36,781 bases of DNA from Bosea beijingensis (GTDB taxonomy: Bacteria; Pseudomonadota; Alphaproteobacteria; Rhizobiales; Beijerinckiaceae): NCBI RefSeq assembly GCF_030758975.1, contig NZ_CP132359.1, positions 5,426,114-5,462,894 of the forward strand, written 5' to 3'. The notes beneath the pieces are model-generated. The model worked only from the letters and a program-made list of their open reading frames with translations. It was not told where the DNA came from and searched no databases. Positions 19,232 through 26,720 of the stretch are shown piece by piece. The translations under genes were made by a program, and so were the position numbers. Positions within the stretch are counted from its first letter, which is position 1. Each line of letters begins with the position of its first letter.

Positions 19232-20113
19232 TCACACCCGACCTGGAAACTGCTCGGAGGCGCGGAAAAACTCATTGAGAGCATGAGCGAGCTCCTCGGG
19301 GGCCTCCTCCGCCATATGGTGGCCGCTTGGGATCGATGCGCCGCGAATGTCGTCGGCCCATCGCTTCCAAACCGCGAGGACATCGCCATAAAGGTCCGGC
19401 AGGTCGTCTCGCTCCGACCAGAGAACCAGGAGCGGACACTGAAGCTTGCGGCCCTCGCCAAGATCCTTGCGGTCATGTGCGACGTCGACGGTTAAGCCTG
19501 CCCGGTAATCCTCAAGCATCGTGTGAATGGTGCCGGGGTTCGAAACGGCGCGAGCGAAGTCCGCAAAGTTCTCTTCGCCCATCATTGCAGGGCAGCCTCC
19601 GTACCATCTCAGTGGATCGGCTCCGATCGCACGCTCGGGCTTCTCCGGCTGGGCGTAGAAGAACCAATGCCACCAGCGGCGGGCAAACTCCTCCCGACAA
19701 CGCTCCAAAGCCTCCAGGATCGGAACGCCATCCAGGACGGCCAGCTTCCGAATGCGGCTGGGATGGTCCATCGCCATTCGAAAGGCGACGTACGAACCTC
19801 TGTCATGGCCGGCGACGCTGAATGTGTCGTGGCCAAGTCCCTGCATCAGCTCGACGAGAGCGAGCGCCTTTGCCCGTTTCGATGAGTTTGCGTGGTCGGG
19901 CCGGTCGGCAGGTTTGAACGAACTGCCAAAGCCCGGCAGATCGGGGCAAACCAGCGTGTAGCGCTCCCGCAGGTGCTCGGCGACCTTATGCCAAGTCGTA
20001 TGGGTGCGCGGATGGCCGTGCAACAGCAAGAGCGGCGGGCCGCTGCCGCCCAGGCGAAACCGGATCGATCCCCCAGCCACCTCAGCCGCATCAAGCCTGA
20101 ACCCCTCAAACAT
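19232..20113 (-). CDS. Haloacetate dehalogenase-like alpha/beta hydrolase
   Basis: A 293-residue alpha/beta-hydrolase whose nucleophile elbow is GHDRG (residues 102-106): an aspartate, Asp104, replaces serine, as in haloacetate dehalogenases and epoxide hydrolases. Other matches to fluoroacetate dehalogenase are HGHPRTHTTWHKV (residues 32-44), Arg105, the halide-site pair His149-Trp150 in WWHWFF, EDYRAG (201-206) and the catalytic His265 in SGHHMAEEAPEE. GGAGG precedes the ATG. Expected reaction: hydrolysis of a C-halogen bond in a short haloacid; epoxide or ester hydrolysis is an alternative. An EcfG-type promoter lies about 45-75 nt upstream, so it is probably stress-induced. Confidence 0.82.
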   Translation of the reverse strand: MFEGFRLDAAEVAGGSIRFRLGGSGPPLLLLHGHPRTHTTWHKVAEHLRERYTLVCPDLPGFGSSFKPADRPDHANSSKRAKALALVELMQGLGHDTFSVAGHDRGSYVAFRMAMDHPSRIRKLAVLDGVPILEALERCREEFARRWWHWFFYAQPEKPERAIGADPLRWYGGCPAMMGEENFADFARAVSNPGTIHTMLEDYRAGLTVDVAHDRKDLGEGRKLQCPLLVLWSERDDLPDLYGDVLAVWKRWADDIRGASIPSGHHMAEEAPEELAHALNEFFRASEQFPGRV

Positions 20114-20162
20114 CCGAACGCCTCCATCGCTTGCGGCCTATCCGTCGTGGACGGTTCTTACG

Positions 20163-20187
20163 GGAACCGATCCTTCAATCGATCGTT
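20163..20187 (+). promoter_or_regulatory. EcfG-type promoter for the zinc-ribbon gene
   Basis: GGAAC (20163-20167), 16 nt, then CGTT (20184-20187): an exact match to the alphaproteobacterial general-stress sigma consensus. Predicted start is near 20195, about 50 nt before the ATG at 20244. Confidence 0.75.
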
Positions 20188-20189
20188 CC
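20165..20189 (-). promoter_or_regulatory. EcfG-type promoter for the dehalogenase gene, overlapping the opposite promoter
   Basis: On the minus strand GGAAC (20189-20185), 16 nt, GGTT (20168-20165). It shares its bases with the plus-strand promoter at 20163-20187, forming GGAAC-N17-GTTCC. Predicted start is near 20158, about 45 nt before the hydrolase ATG. Confidence 0.68.
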
Positions 20190-20243
20190 GGATTCCGATC
20201 GCGGCAAATGCCTGCGGGGCCGCCGAGGATTGAGGACTGGAAG

Positions 20244-20441
20244 ATGCGTCAGGAAGGATTTGAGTGCGAAGCGTGCGGATCGGCGAGCGTTCAAATTCCG
20301 CGTGATCTCATGCCGAATAGCCAAGTGCGCTGTAGCGGTTGCATGCGTCCACTGGCGACATGGTCCAACTATCGGGTAAAGATCGCGGAGCTAGTGACAC
20401 GTTGTGGCAAAGGGCCCACTGCAGATCCGCTTCCGCGCTAA
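20244..20441 (+). CDS. Small zinc-ribbon protein
   Basis: A 65-residue protein beginning MRQEGFECEACGS. Two CxxC pairs (Cys8/Cys11 and Cys30/Cys33, the second in VRCSGCMRPL) spaced 18 residues apart form a likely zinc ribbon. A basic, helical C-terminus (YRVKIAELVTRCGKG) follows. GAGGA lies about 10 nt upstream of the ATG. No enzymatic motif is visible. It is divergent from the dehalogenase gene, and the two share an overlapping EcfG-type promoter. A nucleic-acid or protein-binding stress accessory is possible; the function is unknown. Confidence 0.72.
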   Translation: MRQEGFECEACGSASVQIPRDLMPNSQVRCSGCMRPLATWSNYRVKIAELVTRCGKGPTADPLPR

Positions 20442-20847
20442 CGGAGCGGGCTCGGATTAAATGCGGCCCTGCAAGCCTACGCGTCAGCGGCTGTCTCATT
20501 GACGAACCTGTTCAAGACCGTGGACTCCCGCGCATTTTGGTTGCCGCTTTGCCGAAGGTGACTTTCCCAGCTGTAAGCCCGGTGCTCCGTACCAAAGGCA
20601 CGATGGAACGCTCCATGTAGCGCACGCCAATGCGACCGAATGCGCTGAGCGCATCATAAGCGTTATGTCTAGGACGACGCCCTATCAAAGACTAAGCGGG
20701 GAAATTCTGGCGGCCGCGAAGTTCGCGGTGGGGCAAGTCTTTCTGTAAGTTTGGAAGGCGTGCGGACGGGGAACTCTAACCGGCAGACGAGGTTACCGGG
20801 GCAGGATCCGAGGGGAAGTCGGTTAGCACGCATCCCATGAGCAACAC
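20442..20847. other. Intergenic stretch with two tandem palindromes
   Basis: No gene is supported in these 406 nt. TGCGCTGAGCGCA (20641-20653) and CATAAGCGTTATG (20655-20667) are two perfect palindromes with odd centres separated by one base. They could be a regulator site or a small hairpin pair. An EcfG-type promoter follows at 20770-20794. Confidence 0.4.
20770..20794 (+). promoter_or_regulatory. EcfG-type promoter upstream of the 120-residue unknown gene
   Basis: GGAAC (20770-20774), 16 nt, GGTT (20791-20794). Predicted start is near 20802, about 46 nt before the GTG at 20848. Transcription could continue into the two ku genes. Confidence 0.65.
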
Positions 20848-21210
20848 GTGAAAAATTTCATCGCTACATTCGATATCGAGCTTTCGCCGGGTGAACCGCA
20901 GGACCGTTTCCTGCAAGCGGCATCAGAAAAGGGCTGGAGCGCCGTTATCGATTTCGCGGGACAGTTGGAGCGTTTGCCTTCCAATACCCTCATTGGTCAA
21001 TATCCCGACCTCGGAGCAGCTCACCGGTCATTCGACGAAGCGATCGTCGCCGCGTCCGAAACGATGGCGCCCGGTCGAGTGACAATCACGCGGCGGTTCA
21101 TCGTTGAACGCGTTCGAGGCGGGCGTCTCAAAGCATTGAGAACCAAGCTGGTGGAGACGAATATCGCCCGGTTGCGGAAATTCCTGCGTGCGAAAACATC
21201 GGCTGGCTGA
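20848..21210 (+). CDS. Unknown 120-residue protein upstream of the ku genes
   Basis: I do not recognise this family. The frame opens with GTG (20848) and encodes MKNFIATFDIELSPGEPQDR, a helix-forming stretch around EKGWSAVIDFA, a middle NTLIGQYPDLGAAHRSFDEA, and a C-terminal VTITRRFIVERV strand followed by a basic tail rich in Arg and Lys. The strand-helix-strand alternation suggests a compact alpha/beta fold, possibly ferredoxin-like; this is inference. There is no clear ribosome binding site. A four-codon ATG mini-frame (20837-20851) overlaps the GTG by GTGA, which would allow coupled initiation. It lies 149 nt upstream of the first ku gene and downstream of an EcfG-type promoter. Confidence 0.62.
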   Translation: MKNFIATFDIELSPGEPQDRFLQAASEKGWSAVIDFAGQLERLPSNTLIGQYPDLGAAHRSFDEAIVAASETMAPGRVTITRRFIVERVRGGRLKALRTKLVETNIARLRKFLRAKTSAG

Positions 21211-21300
21211 CGCAATAGCCGGCGGCCCGACCGGCGGCACTCGCGTGAAAATGATGGCTGTCGCTGGGCGTTCATACTTCGCTTTCCGGTAGCGCGCGGT

Positions 21301-21325
21301 GGAACAACCTCGCCGCGGGGCAATT
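21301..21325 (+). promoter_or_regulatory. Weak EcfG-like promoter upstream of the first ku gene
   Basis: GGAAC (21301-21305), 16 nt, AATT (21322-21325). It keeps the -35 and the final TT (the GGAAC-N18-TT form used for S. meliloti RpoE2) but lacks the CG of the -10. It lies 35 nt before the ku ATG. Confidence 0.35.
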
Positions 21326-21359
21326 GAGTCGCTGGAGTGAGTTGCGTGGGGAGTTTGTC

Positions 21360-22244
21360 ATGGCGGGTCATCGCGCCCAGTGGAAGGGCTTCATCAAGTT
21401 CGGCCAAGTGAGCTGCGGTGTAGGTTTATACACTGCCGCGAGCACCTCAGACCGCATAGCGTTCCACACCCTGAACAAAGCCACCGGCAACCGCGTCAAC
21501 CGCATTTTCGTTGATAGCGAGACGGGCAAACCGGTCGATCGCGAAGACCAGACCAAGGGCTTCGAGATCGAGAACGGCGAATACGTCATGATCGATCCGG
21601 AGGAGGTGGCGGCCACCGTCCCCGAGAGCGACAAGACGCTCGCCATCGAGACCTTTATCCCGTGCTCTGATGTCGACGACGTGTACTTCGACAAGCCGTA
21701 CTACCTGGTTCCTACAGACAGGGTGTCGTCAGACGCGTTCACGGCGCTGCGTGACGCCATGACCAAATCCAAGGTTGCTGCCATCGCTCAGACCGTTCTC
21801 TTCCGCCGCATGCGGACAGTTCTGATCCGTGCGCACGGCAAGGGGCTGATCGCGACCACGTTGCAGTATGATTACGAGGTGCGCTCCTCGGAGAAGGCTT
21901 TCGAGGAAATGCCGAAGCTCCGAATCAAAGGCGAAATGCTCGATCTGGCGAAGCACATCATCGCGACGAAGAAGGGGGAGTTCGACCCCGCCGAGTTCGA
22001 TGACCGTTACGAGGCGGCACTTGCCGAGCTGGTCAAGGCCAAGATCGAAGGCAAGGCGTTGCCGAAACGCAAGAAGGTGAAGGTCTCGAACCCGGACGAC
22101 CTCCTTGCCGCCCTGCGTGAGAGCGCCAAGATGATGGCGGGAGGCTCGTATCGTGGCCAGGCGGCTAATGCCAATCGCGGGACGCGCGCTGCCAGGCGCT
22201 CCCCGAGCCAAGCCTCACGCGCTCAACAGCGCAAGGCGAGCTGA
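21360..22244 (+). CDS. ku: Ku protein, first paralogue
   Basis: Bacterial Ku: binds double-strand DNA ends and recruits LigD in non-homologous end joining. I chose the ATG at 21360 (MAGHRAQWKGFIKFGQVSCG), 7 nt after GGGGAG, giving 294 residues. The core shows the Ku pattern: WKGFIKFG, the segment RIAFHTLNKATGNRVNRIFV, GYEIENGEYVMI-like FEIENGEYVMIDPEE, IETFIPCSDVDDVYFDKPYY and a C-terminal minimal LigD-interaction segment followed by a basic Arg/Ser/Gln tail. The tail (about residues 258-294) is longer and more basic than in the neighbour. It is followed by the second ku after 11 nt. Confidence 0.95.
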   Translation: MAGHRAQWKGFIKFGQVSCGVGLYTAASTSDRIAFHTLNKATGNRVNRIFVDSETGKPVDREDQTKGFEIENGEYVMIDPEEVAATVPESDKTLAIETFIPCSDVDDVYFDKPYYLVPTDRVSSDAFTALRDAMTKSKVAAIAQTVLFRRMRTVLIRAHGKGLIATTLQYDYEVRSSEKAFEEMPKLRIKGEMLDLAKHIIATKKGEFDPAEFDDRYEAALAELVKAKIEGKALPKRKKVKVSNPDDLLAALRESAKMMAGGSYRGQAANANRGTRAARRSPSQASRAQQRKAS

Positions 22245-22255
22245 GGAGAGTCGAT

Positions 22256-23068
22256 ATGGCTCTGCGCCCCTATTGGAAAGGCTACCTTAAGCTATCGCTG
22301 GTCACGTGCCCGGTGGCGATGTCGCCCGCGACGTCGGAAAGCGAGAAGGTTCGCTTCCATACCCTGAACAAGGCCACCGGCAATCGCGTCGTCTCCCAAT
22401 ATGTCGATTCGGTTACCCGCAAGCCGGTCAAGGACGACAACGAGATCAAGGGCTACGCGCGCGGAGAGAACGACTACGTCATGCTGACGGATGATGAGCT
22501 CGACGCTGTCGCGCTCGACACCGTCAAAACCATCGATATCGAGAAGTTCGTCCCGCGTGACAGCATCCAATGGATCTATCTCGAAAAGCCGCATTACCTG
22601 ATGCCCGACGATCCGGTTGGCCACGAGGCGTTTGCCGTCATCCGGGACGCCATGGCGGCGGACAAGGTCCTTGGCATCTCCCGGCTCGTGATTGGCCGGC
22701 GCGAGCGCGCCATTGTGCTGGAGCCTCGCGGAGAAGGAATCGTCGTGTGGACGCTCCGCTTCGGTGATGAGGTACGGCCCGAAGGGTCCTATTTCGAGGA
22801 TATCTCGGCGAAATCGGATCCGGATCTCATCCCTCTTGTGCAAAGCTTCATCAAGCAGCATACCAAAGCGTGGTCGGCCGACATGGTCTCGGATCCGGTG
22901 CAAGACGCTCTCCTCGACATCATCGCTGAGAAAAAGAAGGCGATGAAGCCGTCGCGGAAGGGCAAAAACAAGGACTCGGACGTCTCGTCCGGCAGCAACG
23001 TCATCGACATCATGGAAGCTCTGCGCGCGAGCCTAGCGGTTGGCGGCAAGAGCAAGAAGGCTTCCTGA
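22256..23068 (+). CDS. ku: Ku protein, second paralogue
   Basis: A 270-residue Ku, clearly paralogous to the preceding gene: RPYWKGYLKLSLVTCPVAM, then VRFHTLNKATGNRVVSQYVD, RGENDYVMLTDDELDAV, IDIEKFVPRDSIQWIYLEKP and a Lys-rich C-terminal tail. GAGGAGAG precedes the ATG. Tandem ku pairs are known in rhizobia (for example ku3-ku4 of Sinorhizobium meliloti), where the two proteins act together, so a heterodimer is plausible here. The stop is 15 nt from the stop of the convergent ligD. Confidence 0.95.
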   Translation: MALRPYWKGYLKLSLVTCPVAMSPATSESEKVRFHTLNKATGNRVVSQYVDSVTRKPVKDDNEIKGYARGENDYVMLTDDELDAVALDTVKTIDIEKFVPRDSIQWIYLEKPHYLMPDDPVGHEAFAVIRDAMAADKVLGISRLVIGRRERAIVLEPRGEGIVVWTLRFGDEVRPEGSYFEDISAKSDPDLIPLVQSFIKQHTKAWSADMVSDPVQDALLDIIAEKKKAMKPSRKGKNKDSDVSSGSNVIDIMEALRASLAVGGKSKKAS

Positions 23069-23083
23069 GCGGAGCTGCCGCAT

Positions 23084-25708
23084 TCACGCCCCGCGCTTCG
23101 TCTTAGCCAGACGCTTGATCGCTGTTTCCAAGGAACGTTGGCCGTCGCAATAATCCTTCCAGGCGGAACTCTTGCTGAGCAGCGACGGAACCGTGCGCAC
23201 CGTAAATCGCTTAGGGTCGAGGTCCGCTTTGACCTGGGTCCAGGTCAGGGGCATCGAGACGGTCGCGCCCGGACGCGCTCGTGGTGAAAGCGGAGCCACG
23301 GCGGTGGCCATGCGATCGTTGCGCAAATAGTCGAGGAAAATCCTGCCGCCGCGCAGACTCTTCGTCATCTTGATCAGGTAGCGACCCGGGTCTTGGCGGG
23401 CCATCTCCTGGCAGACATCGTGAGCGAAGGCCTTCGCTTGATCCCATGACAACGGCTTTCGAGAGGACACGGCGAGCGGCGTGACGACATGGAGTCCCTT
23501 GCCGCCCGTGGTCTTGCAAAAGCTGACCAGACCCAGCTCGTCAAGGCGATCGCGCATGTCGCGAGCAGCTTCCACCACCGCCGAGAAGGCGACATCCGGA
23601 CCGGGATCGAGATCGAAAACCAGTCTCCCGGGAACCTCGGGCTTTCCCGGCTCGCAGTTCCATGGGTGTAGTTCCACACCGCCGATTTGCGCGATTGCCA
23701 CCAATCCCTCGACACGGTCGACCTGCAGGTAAGGCTTCTTGTCGCCGAACACCTTCACCAGTTCGAGCAGGTTCGAGGTGCCTGGCATCGCATGACGCTG
23801 AAAGAACTGCTCGCCCCCTATCCCATCGGGCGCGCGTATAATGGAGCAAGGACGACCTTTTACGTGATCGATCAGCCACTGGCCGACCGATTCATGATAT
23901 CGCGCCAGGTCCTCTTTGGTTACCGGCTTGTCGTCTCCCGCGTCGGGCCAGAGCGGCTTGTCCGGATTGGAGATCAAAACACCCATCACCTCCGCCTTCG
24001 CTCCTTTGCGGCGGGGCGACTTCGCCGTGGGGGCAGGAACGGGGGTTTCGGTGCGGGACGGTGGTGCGGGCTTCTCAGCCTCGACCTCCGCGGCCGGCTT
24101 ATCCTCTCGAAGTCCCTTGAACGCGCCTTGCCGCACAAGTCCGTCGGCGGTCCAGCCGGCGAACTCGATTTCGGCGACGAGTTCCGGCCTCAGCCAGGTG
24201 ACTTCCTTTTCCCGCTTGGGAGCGCCGACGCCGGTGAACGGTGATGAGCCGGTCTCTGCTTCCTTCAATTTGGGAAGGAGCTTCTCGACCTTTGCCGCCC
24301 CGAACCCGGTGCCGACGCGCCCGACATAGACAAATTGATCCCCACGGTGCACGCCCACCAGCAGCGAGCGGAATTTGCCGTTGGTTTTGGCATAGCCACC
24401 GATGACGACCTCATGCCCAGCCCGACACTTTGATTTCGCCCAGGTGTCGCTCCGACCGGATTGATAGGGAGCGTCGGCTTGCTTCGAGACGATGCCCTCG
24501 AGGGAAAGTTTGCAAGCCGACCGCAGTACGGCATCGCCTCCCGTCTCGAAATGCTCGACGAAGCGCAGGCGAGGATCGTTGGACGCATCCGAGAGCAGCG
24601 TGTGAAGCCGCTTCTTGCGGTCGATTAGAGGAAGGTCGCGCAGATCCTCGTCGCCTTCAAACAGCATATCGAACGCGAAGAAGACGAGATTGCCCGTGGT
24701 GCGCTCGGATAGTGCAGCCTGCAGCGCAGCGAAATCGGGAGCGCCATTTTCATCCAGCGCGCAAATCTCTCCGTCGAGTATGCAGTCCGGAAGCTCCGAT
24801 CCGGCTACGACGATTTCAGGGTATTTGGCGGACCAGTCCAAGCCCTTTCGTGTTTTTAGATACACCTCGCCGCCGGCGACACGCATCTGGATGCGATAGC
24901 CGTCGAACTTGATCTCATGCAGCCATTTCGCGCCCGTCGGCGGTCGGGTCAAGGTTTCGCAGAGCTGCGGCGCGATGAAGTCTGGAAGCTTGGCCCTCTT
25001 GCCCCCGCTTTCGGACGGTGGCTTATCCGATTTGGCGGCGAGACCGCGCTTGCCGTCCCAGACTGCATCCCTTTCAACATCAGCATCACGCGCCATAAAT
25101 GGCGTGGGCTTTCGCCCTTTGCCGCTGGCGATCTGCTCCATCGTCCGTGAGGACGCCACCGAGGTCATGTTCTCTTCGAGAACCGCTGCCCCATTGGCGT
25201 CGACTGAATAGTCATCGTGGTGCTTGATCAGCAGCCAGTTGGTCCTCTTTCCACCATCGCGATCGCTACGCATGCGGACGAGCACGAAGCTGCCCTTAAG
25301 GCGCCGGCCATGCAGCTCAAACTTGAAGTCGCCCTTTTCCAGCGCCTCCTCTGGGGGCCGGGAGCCCTCGGGCTCCCAGTATCCACGATCCCAGAGCATC
25401 ACAGTGCCGCCGCCGTATTCGCCTTTCGGGATTGTCCCCTCGAAGTCGCCGTAGTCGAGCGGGTGATCCTCAACCTCGACAGCAAGCCGCTTGTCGTGAG
25501 GATCCAACGACGGGCCTTTCGTAACGGCCCAGGATTTGAACACGCCGTCGAGTTCAAGCCGCAGGTCGTAATGCAATCGGGAGGCGTCATGTTTCTGGAT
25601 GACGAAGCGAAGCCTATTGGAAATGTGGGTGGGGTTCTCGCCGGTCGGCTCAGCGGTATTCTTGAAATTCCGCTTCGAGCGGTAGCGCGAAAGTTTTTCT
25701 GTCGCCAT
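23084..25708 (-). CDS. ligD: Multifunctional NHEJ DNA ligase LigD (phosphoesterase-ligase-polymerase)
   Basis: An 874-residue ATP-dependent ligase that seals Ku-bound breaks and can trim and fill ends. Domain order is phosphoesterase-ligase-polymerase, as in Pseudomonas LigD. Phosphoesterase domain about 30-170: His40, His46, Asp48, Arg50 (HYDLRLE) and His82 correspond to the known metal-site residues. Ligase domain about 245-530: nucleophile Lys267 in EIKFDGYR, motif IV EGIVSK (404-409) and motif V WAKSK (423-427). A Pro/Ala-rich linker (about 535-572) leads to the primase-polymerase domain (575-860), with DLDP (699-702) and the [13 protein letters not shown] block. It is convergent with the two ku genes and has its own EcfG-type promoter. 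All catalytic residues I could check are intact. Confidence 0.97.
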   Translation of the reverse strand: MATEKLSRYRSKRNFKNTAEPTGENPTHISNRLRFVIQKHDASRLHYDLRLELDGVFKSWAVTKGPSLDPHDKRLAVEVEDHPLDYGDFEGTIPKGEYGGGTVMLWDRGYWEPEGSRPPEEALEKGDFKFELHGRRLKGSFVLVRMRSDRDGGKRTNWLLIKHHDDYSVDANGAAVLEENMTSVASSRTMEQIASGKGRKPTPFMARDADVERDAVWDGKRGLAAKSDKPPSESGGKRAKLPDFIAPQLCETLTRPPTGAKWLHEIKFDGYRIQMRVAGGEVYLKTRKGLDWSAKYPEIVVAGSELPDCILDGEICALDENGAPDFAALQAALSERTTGNLVFFAFDMLFEGDEDLRDLPLIDRKKRLHTLLSDASNDPRLRFVEHFETGGDAVLRSACKLSLEGIVSKQADAPYQSGRSDTWAKSKCRAGHEVVIGGYAKTNGKFRSLLVGVHRGDQFVYVGRVGTGFGAAKVEKLLPKLKEAETGSSPFTGVGAPKREKEVTWLRPELVAEIEFAGWTADGLVRQGAFKGLREDKPAAEVEAEKPAPPSRTETPVPAPTAKSPRRKGAKAEVMGVLISNPDKPLWPDAGDDKPVTKEDLARYHESVGQWLIDHVKGRPCSIIRAPDGIGGEQFFQRHAMPGTSNLLELVKVFGDKKPYLQVDRVEGLVAIAQIGGVELHPWNCEPGKPEVPGRLVFDLDPGPDVAFSAVVEAARDMRDRLDELGLVSFCKTTGGKGLHVVTPLAVSSRKPLSWDQAKAFAHDVCQEMARQDPGRYLIKMTKSLRGGRIFLDYLRNDRMATAVAPLSPRARPGATVSMPLTWTQVKADLDPKRFTVRTVPSLLSKSSAWKDYCDGQRSLETAIKRLAKTKRGA

Positions 25709-25829
25709 GGCTGTCGCCTAAAAATGAAGCGCCGTAAGGCGTCGGCCATCCACTCACATCAGGTCAAGCTCCTTCGAATCTAGGAGCATCAATCCCTACG
25801 TGTGGGAGGATGGCTTCGCCGCAGGATTC

Positions 25830-25854
25830 AACCCGCCTAGCAACCTGGGGTTCC
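25830..25854 (-). promoter_or_regulatory. EcfG-type promoter of ligD
   Basis: On the minus strand GGAAC (25854-25850), 16 nt, GGTT (25833-25830). Predicted start is near 25823, leaving about 115 nt of leader before the ligD ATG at 25708. The -10 variant GGTT equals that of two other sites in the region. I see no gene in the rest of 25709-26190. Confidence 0.65.
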
Positions 25855-26190
25855 TCTTACCCCATTCGAGCCCAGCTGGTGTTGACGTCGCAATAAGAGG
25901 ATATCGCAAACCGAATGACCAGCTCACCCTCTCAGCCGCATCGACGCCAACCAGTAGATAGTGAGTGGAACTCAGTGGATGCGGTGTTGGAGGAGGGTCA
26001 ATCTTCGCCTCACGAGCACTCCAAAACCTAAGACGCTAGCCCGAGCGCGGGCCGCAGTATTTAACGCGCAGCTCGATCGCAAGGTCTTAACAAATGATAT
26101 TTCCGGATCGGCGGGGCTTTCGTTGAATGTTCCTGGAGCATCGGACCGGAGACGGTTGTGTAGAACGTAACGTGATCAGTGGAGGATGCG

Positions 26191-26505
26191 ATGGTGGCGG
26201 GGAAGGGAAACTTGCTGTTGCGTGACGGGCGCCGAATCCCGATTACATATCAGTTCGGTTCGGATTTCGGAGAGAGCCGCGCGGGTTATCTCCTGTGCGA
26301 CACGTCCAAGATCGATGCAACTGCACTTTTCGACCGCTTGACCGTGGAATGCGATAACGGACCATGTCTCGTCGTCGCCGTAATGCATTCCAGCGACCAT
26401 TATCTGGCGATTACGGGCCGTCTTCTCGATCCTTCGTCACAGACCCCGGTTTCGGTCGGGGGATCGGTCGCTGCAGCGTCGTCCAAACGGCAGCCCGCAT
26501 TTTGA
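26191..26505 (+). CDS. Unknown 104-residue beta-rich protein
   Basis: I do not recognise this family. The start is the ATG at 26191, with GGAGGA 5 nt upstream; an in-frame GTG four codons earlier overlaps that site. The sequence runs through GNLLLRDGRRIPITYQFGSD, RAGYLLCDTSKID, LTVECDNGPCLVVAVMHSSD and HYLAITGRLLD, an alternating pattern typical of a small beta-barrel or sandwich. A Ser/Ala-rich tail of about 20 residues follows. Three cysteines are present but there is no metal motif. It lies between ligD and katE, convergent with katE, and lacks a clear EcfG match. Confidence 0.68.
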   Translation: MVAGKGNLLLRDGRRIPITYQFGSDFGESRAGYLLCDTSKIDATALFDRLTVECDNGPCLVVAVMHSSDHYLAITGRLLDPSSQTPVSVGGSVAAASSKRQPAF

Positions 26506-26684
26506 GCGTGACCTCCATGGACGGTTGAAAAGCAAGATCAATCATCCAGATCCGATGCTAATGTCGGCCGCGAAAATGACAGGCGGCTCGGCGAGTGACG
26601 GAACCAGAGGGTTGCCAGGTAGCTGCATGCTTACCTCGTCTAAACCTCGACAGCAGGCAAATTTGCCGCGTGGCTGCCGGCGAA

Positions 26685-26711
26685 GCGCGCGCCCAGGTAA
26701 AAGGCGCGCGC
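26685..26711. terminator. GC hairpin between convergent genes
   Basis: A 9-bp perfect GC stem (26685-26693 with 26703-26711) and 9-nt loop lie 10 nt past the katE stop and also downstream of the 104-residue gene. No T-tract is seen on either strand, so termination is plausible but not proven. The remainder of 26506-26720 is empty. Confidence 0.4.
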
Positions 26712-26720
26712 CCTGACATT

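Noticed and set aside
23172..23210. GGAAC motifs inside the ligD coding sequence
   Set aside because: The -10 position lacks the GTT core at 16-17 nt spacing and the sites lie inside a gene.
25961..26170. 69-codon plus-strand frame upstream of the 104-residue gene
   Set aside because: No recognisable pattern or ribosome binding site; it looks like non-coding DNA.
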